Assembly: GCA_965153455.1 (NCBI GenBank)
Contig: OZ234502.1
Location: 14,229,495-14,293,494 of the forward strand
Direction of reading: 5' to 3'
Source of the DNA: Sphagnum compactum
Lineage: Eukaryota > Bryophyta > Sphagnopsida > Sphagnales
DNA: 64,000 bases
Of this stretch, positions 63,494 through 64,000 are shown piece by piece; the first letter of the stretch is position 1; each line of letters starts with the position of its first letter. The notes beneath the pieces were generated by a model. That model was not told the origin of the DNA. It saw nothing but the letters and a program-made list of their open reading frames with translations, and did not search any database. The translations under genes were made by a program, and so were the position numbers.

Positions 63494-63569
63494 GAGATTC
63501 GGAACACGGAATCGGAACTTAACCCATGCGGTGGATTAAATTAAGTTCCGATTCGACCTTCCAAATCTC
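63494..63569. repeat. Long hairpin with 14-bp perfect core
   Basis: GAATCGGAACTTAA (63509-63522) and TTAAGTTCCGATTC (63541-63554) are exact inverted arms around 18 bases. The outer words GAGATTCGG (63494-63502) and CCAAATCTC (63561-63569) extend the stem with one mismatch. GC-richer than its surroundings. Candidate structured RNA or regulatory palindrome. Confidence 0.7.
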
Positions 63570-64000
63570 AATCAATCGTGGGTCCTCCAAAACGGACTTG
63601 CTGATCATACAGCACGGGATATAAGAGTAGGGGACCCAAAAAAATTCTGACTAACCGTACGTTCAGAATAGTGGCAAAGTCTGTATAAGAGGCAGTTCTA
63701 ATTGCAGTTATTGGAACCTAGCTATTGACGTTGCAGGATAATGTTGTTGGATGTCTGGATTGAGTTCTGGTTATCATGGACGCATTTCCTGTATTTATAC
63801 AGCGATCATTTTTTCTATCTTTGATTAAATATGAGCTGGGATTTTTGATACGGGTTCCAGAGCAGTTTTCTTAATTGTGGGCATGTTTCTATGTTGTTGT
63901 CATGTATGTTTAGGTGAAATCATTTCAATGTGCCTGTTCGCATCACCCATATATGTAAGTGTGTACTCTCCCAGCTGCCTTGACCCTTTGATCACATTCG
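63570..64000 (+). other. Possible 5' region of a gene running off the window
   Basis: GATATAAGAG at about 63618 could be a weak TATA element, and the sequence is GC-richer than average until about 63720. No coding exon can be defined before the window ends. Confidence 0.2.

Noticed and set aside
1-64000. CRISPR array, prokaryotic operon or phage module
   Set aside because: No regularly spaced identical repeats of CRISPR type and no bacterial gene organisation; spliced genes and plant transposons show eukaryotic nuclear DNA.
1-64000. tRNA or rRNA genes
   Set aside because: No cloverleaf with conserved TpsiC and anticodon arms, and no rRNA core sequence, was recognised on reading; a covariance-model scan would be needed to exclude them fully.

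Overview
This is a stretch of land-plant nuclear DNA. It is AT-rich, with intron-containing genes, relics of plant DNA transposons (hAT, pogo/Tigger, CACTA), interstitial CCCTAAA motifs and one recognisable nuclear housekeeping gene, a plant-type SAM50/Omp85 outer-membrane protein. The pogo-like relic and an organelle-type group II intron maturase ORF with a C-terminal zinc-finger module would suit a non-flowering plant (lycophyte, fern, bryophyte or gymnosperm). That is inference; the species cannot be fixed from the sequence alone.

Layout. 0-11 kb is a transposon graveyard: a pogo/Tigger-type transposase relic split by a GC-rich insertion, two relics of one hAT family, a nearly uninterrupted group II intron reverse transcriptase/maturase ORF on the minus strand (5.1-7.3 kb, three in-frame stops, no frameshift), and degenerate minisatellites. 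11.95-15.30 kb holds the complete five-exon SAM50 gene (536 codons, all introns phase 0). 16.3-45.2 kb is TE-rich. It holds a complete non-autonomous CACTA element (19,623-23,922, TCA target-site duplication), an older diverged direct duplication (about 18.8-30.2 kb versus 31.8-37.7 kb) with an internal inversion, a possible broken membrane-protein gene (37.9-39.0 kb) and a strong miRNA-precursor-like hairpin (39.53 kb). 45.2-62.5 kb is two near-identical copies of a 7.7-7.9 kb block X, separated by a 1.66 kb copy of the 3' part of SAM50. 62.5-64 kb is unassigned sequence with another long hairpin.

How it fits together. The junctions suggest a history: SAM50 and block X were once adjacent; a unit from within SAM50 exon 4 to the end of X was tandemly duplicated, giving SAM50-X-SAM50 fragment-X; later about 28.9 kb came to lie between the intact gene and the first X. 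Each X carries an internal inverted repeat built from fragments that look weakly F-box/kelch-like, so its transcripts could fold into long hairpins. Only SAM50 is confidently a functional protein-coding gene. All identity statements are by eye, not computed.
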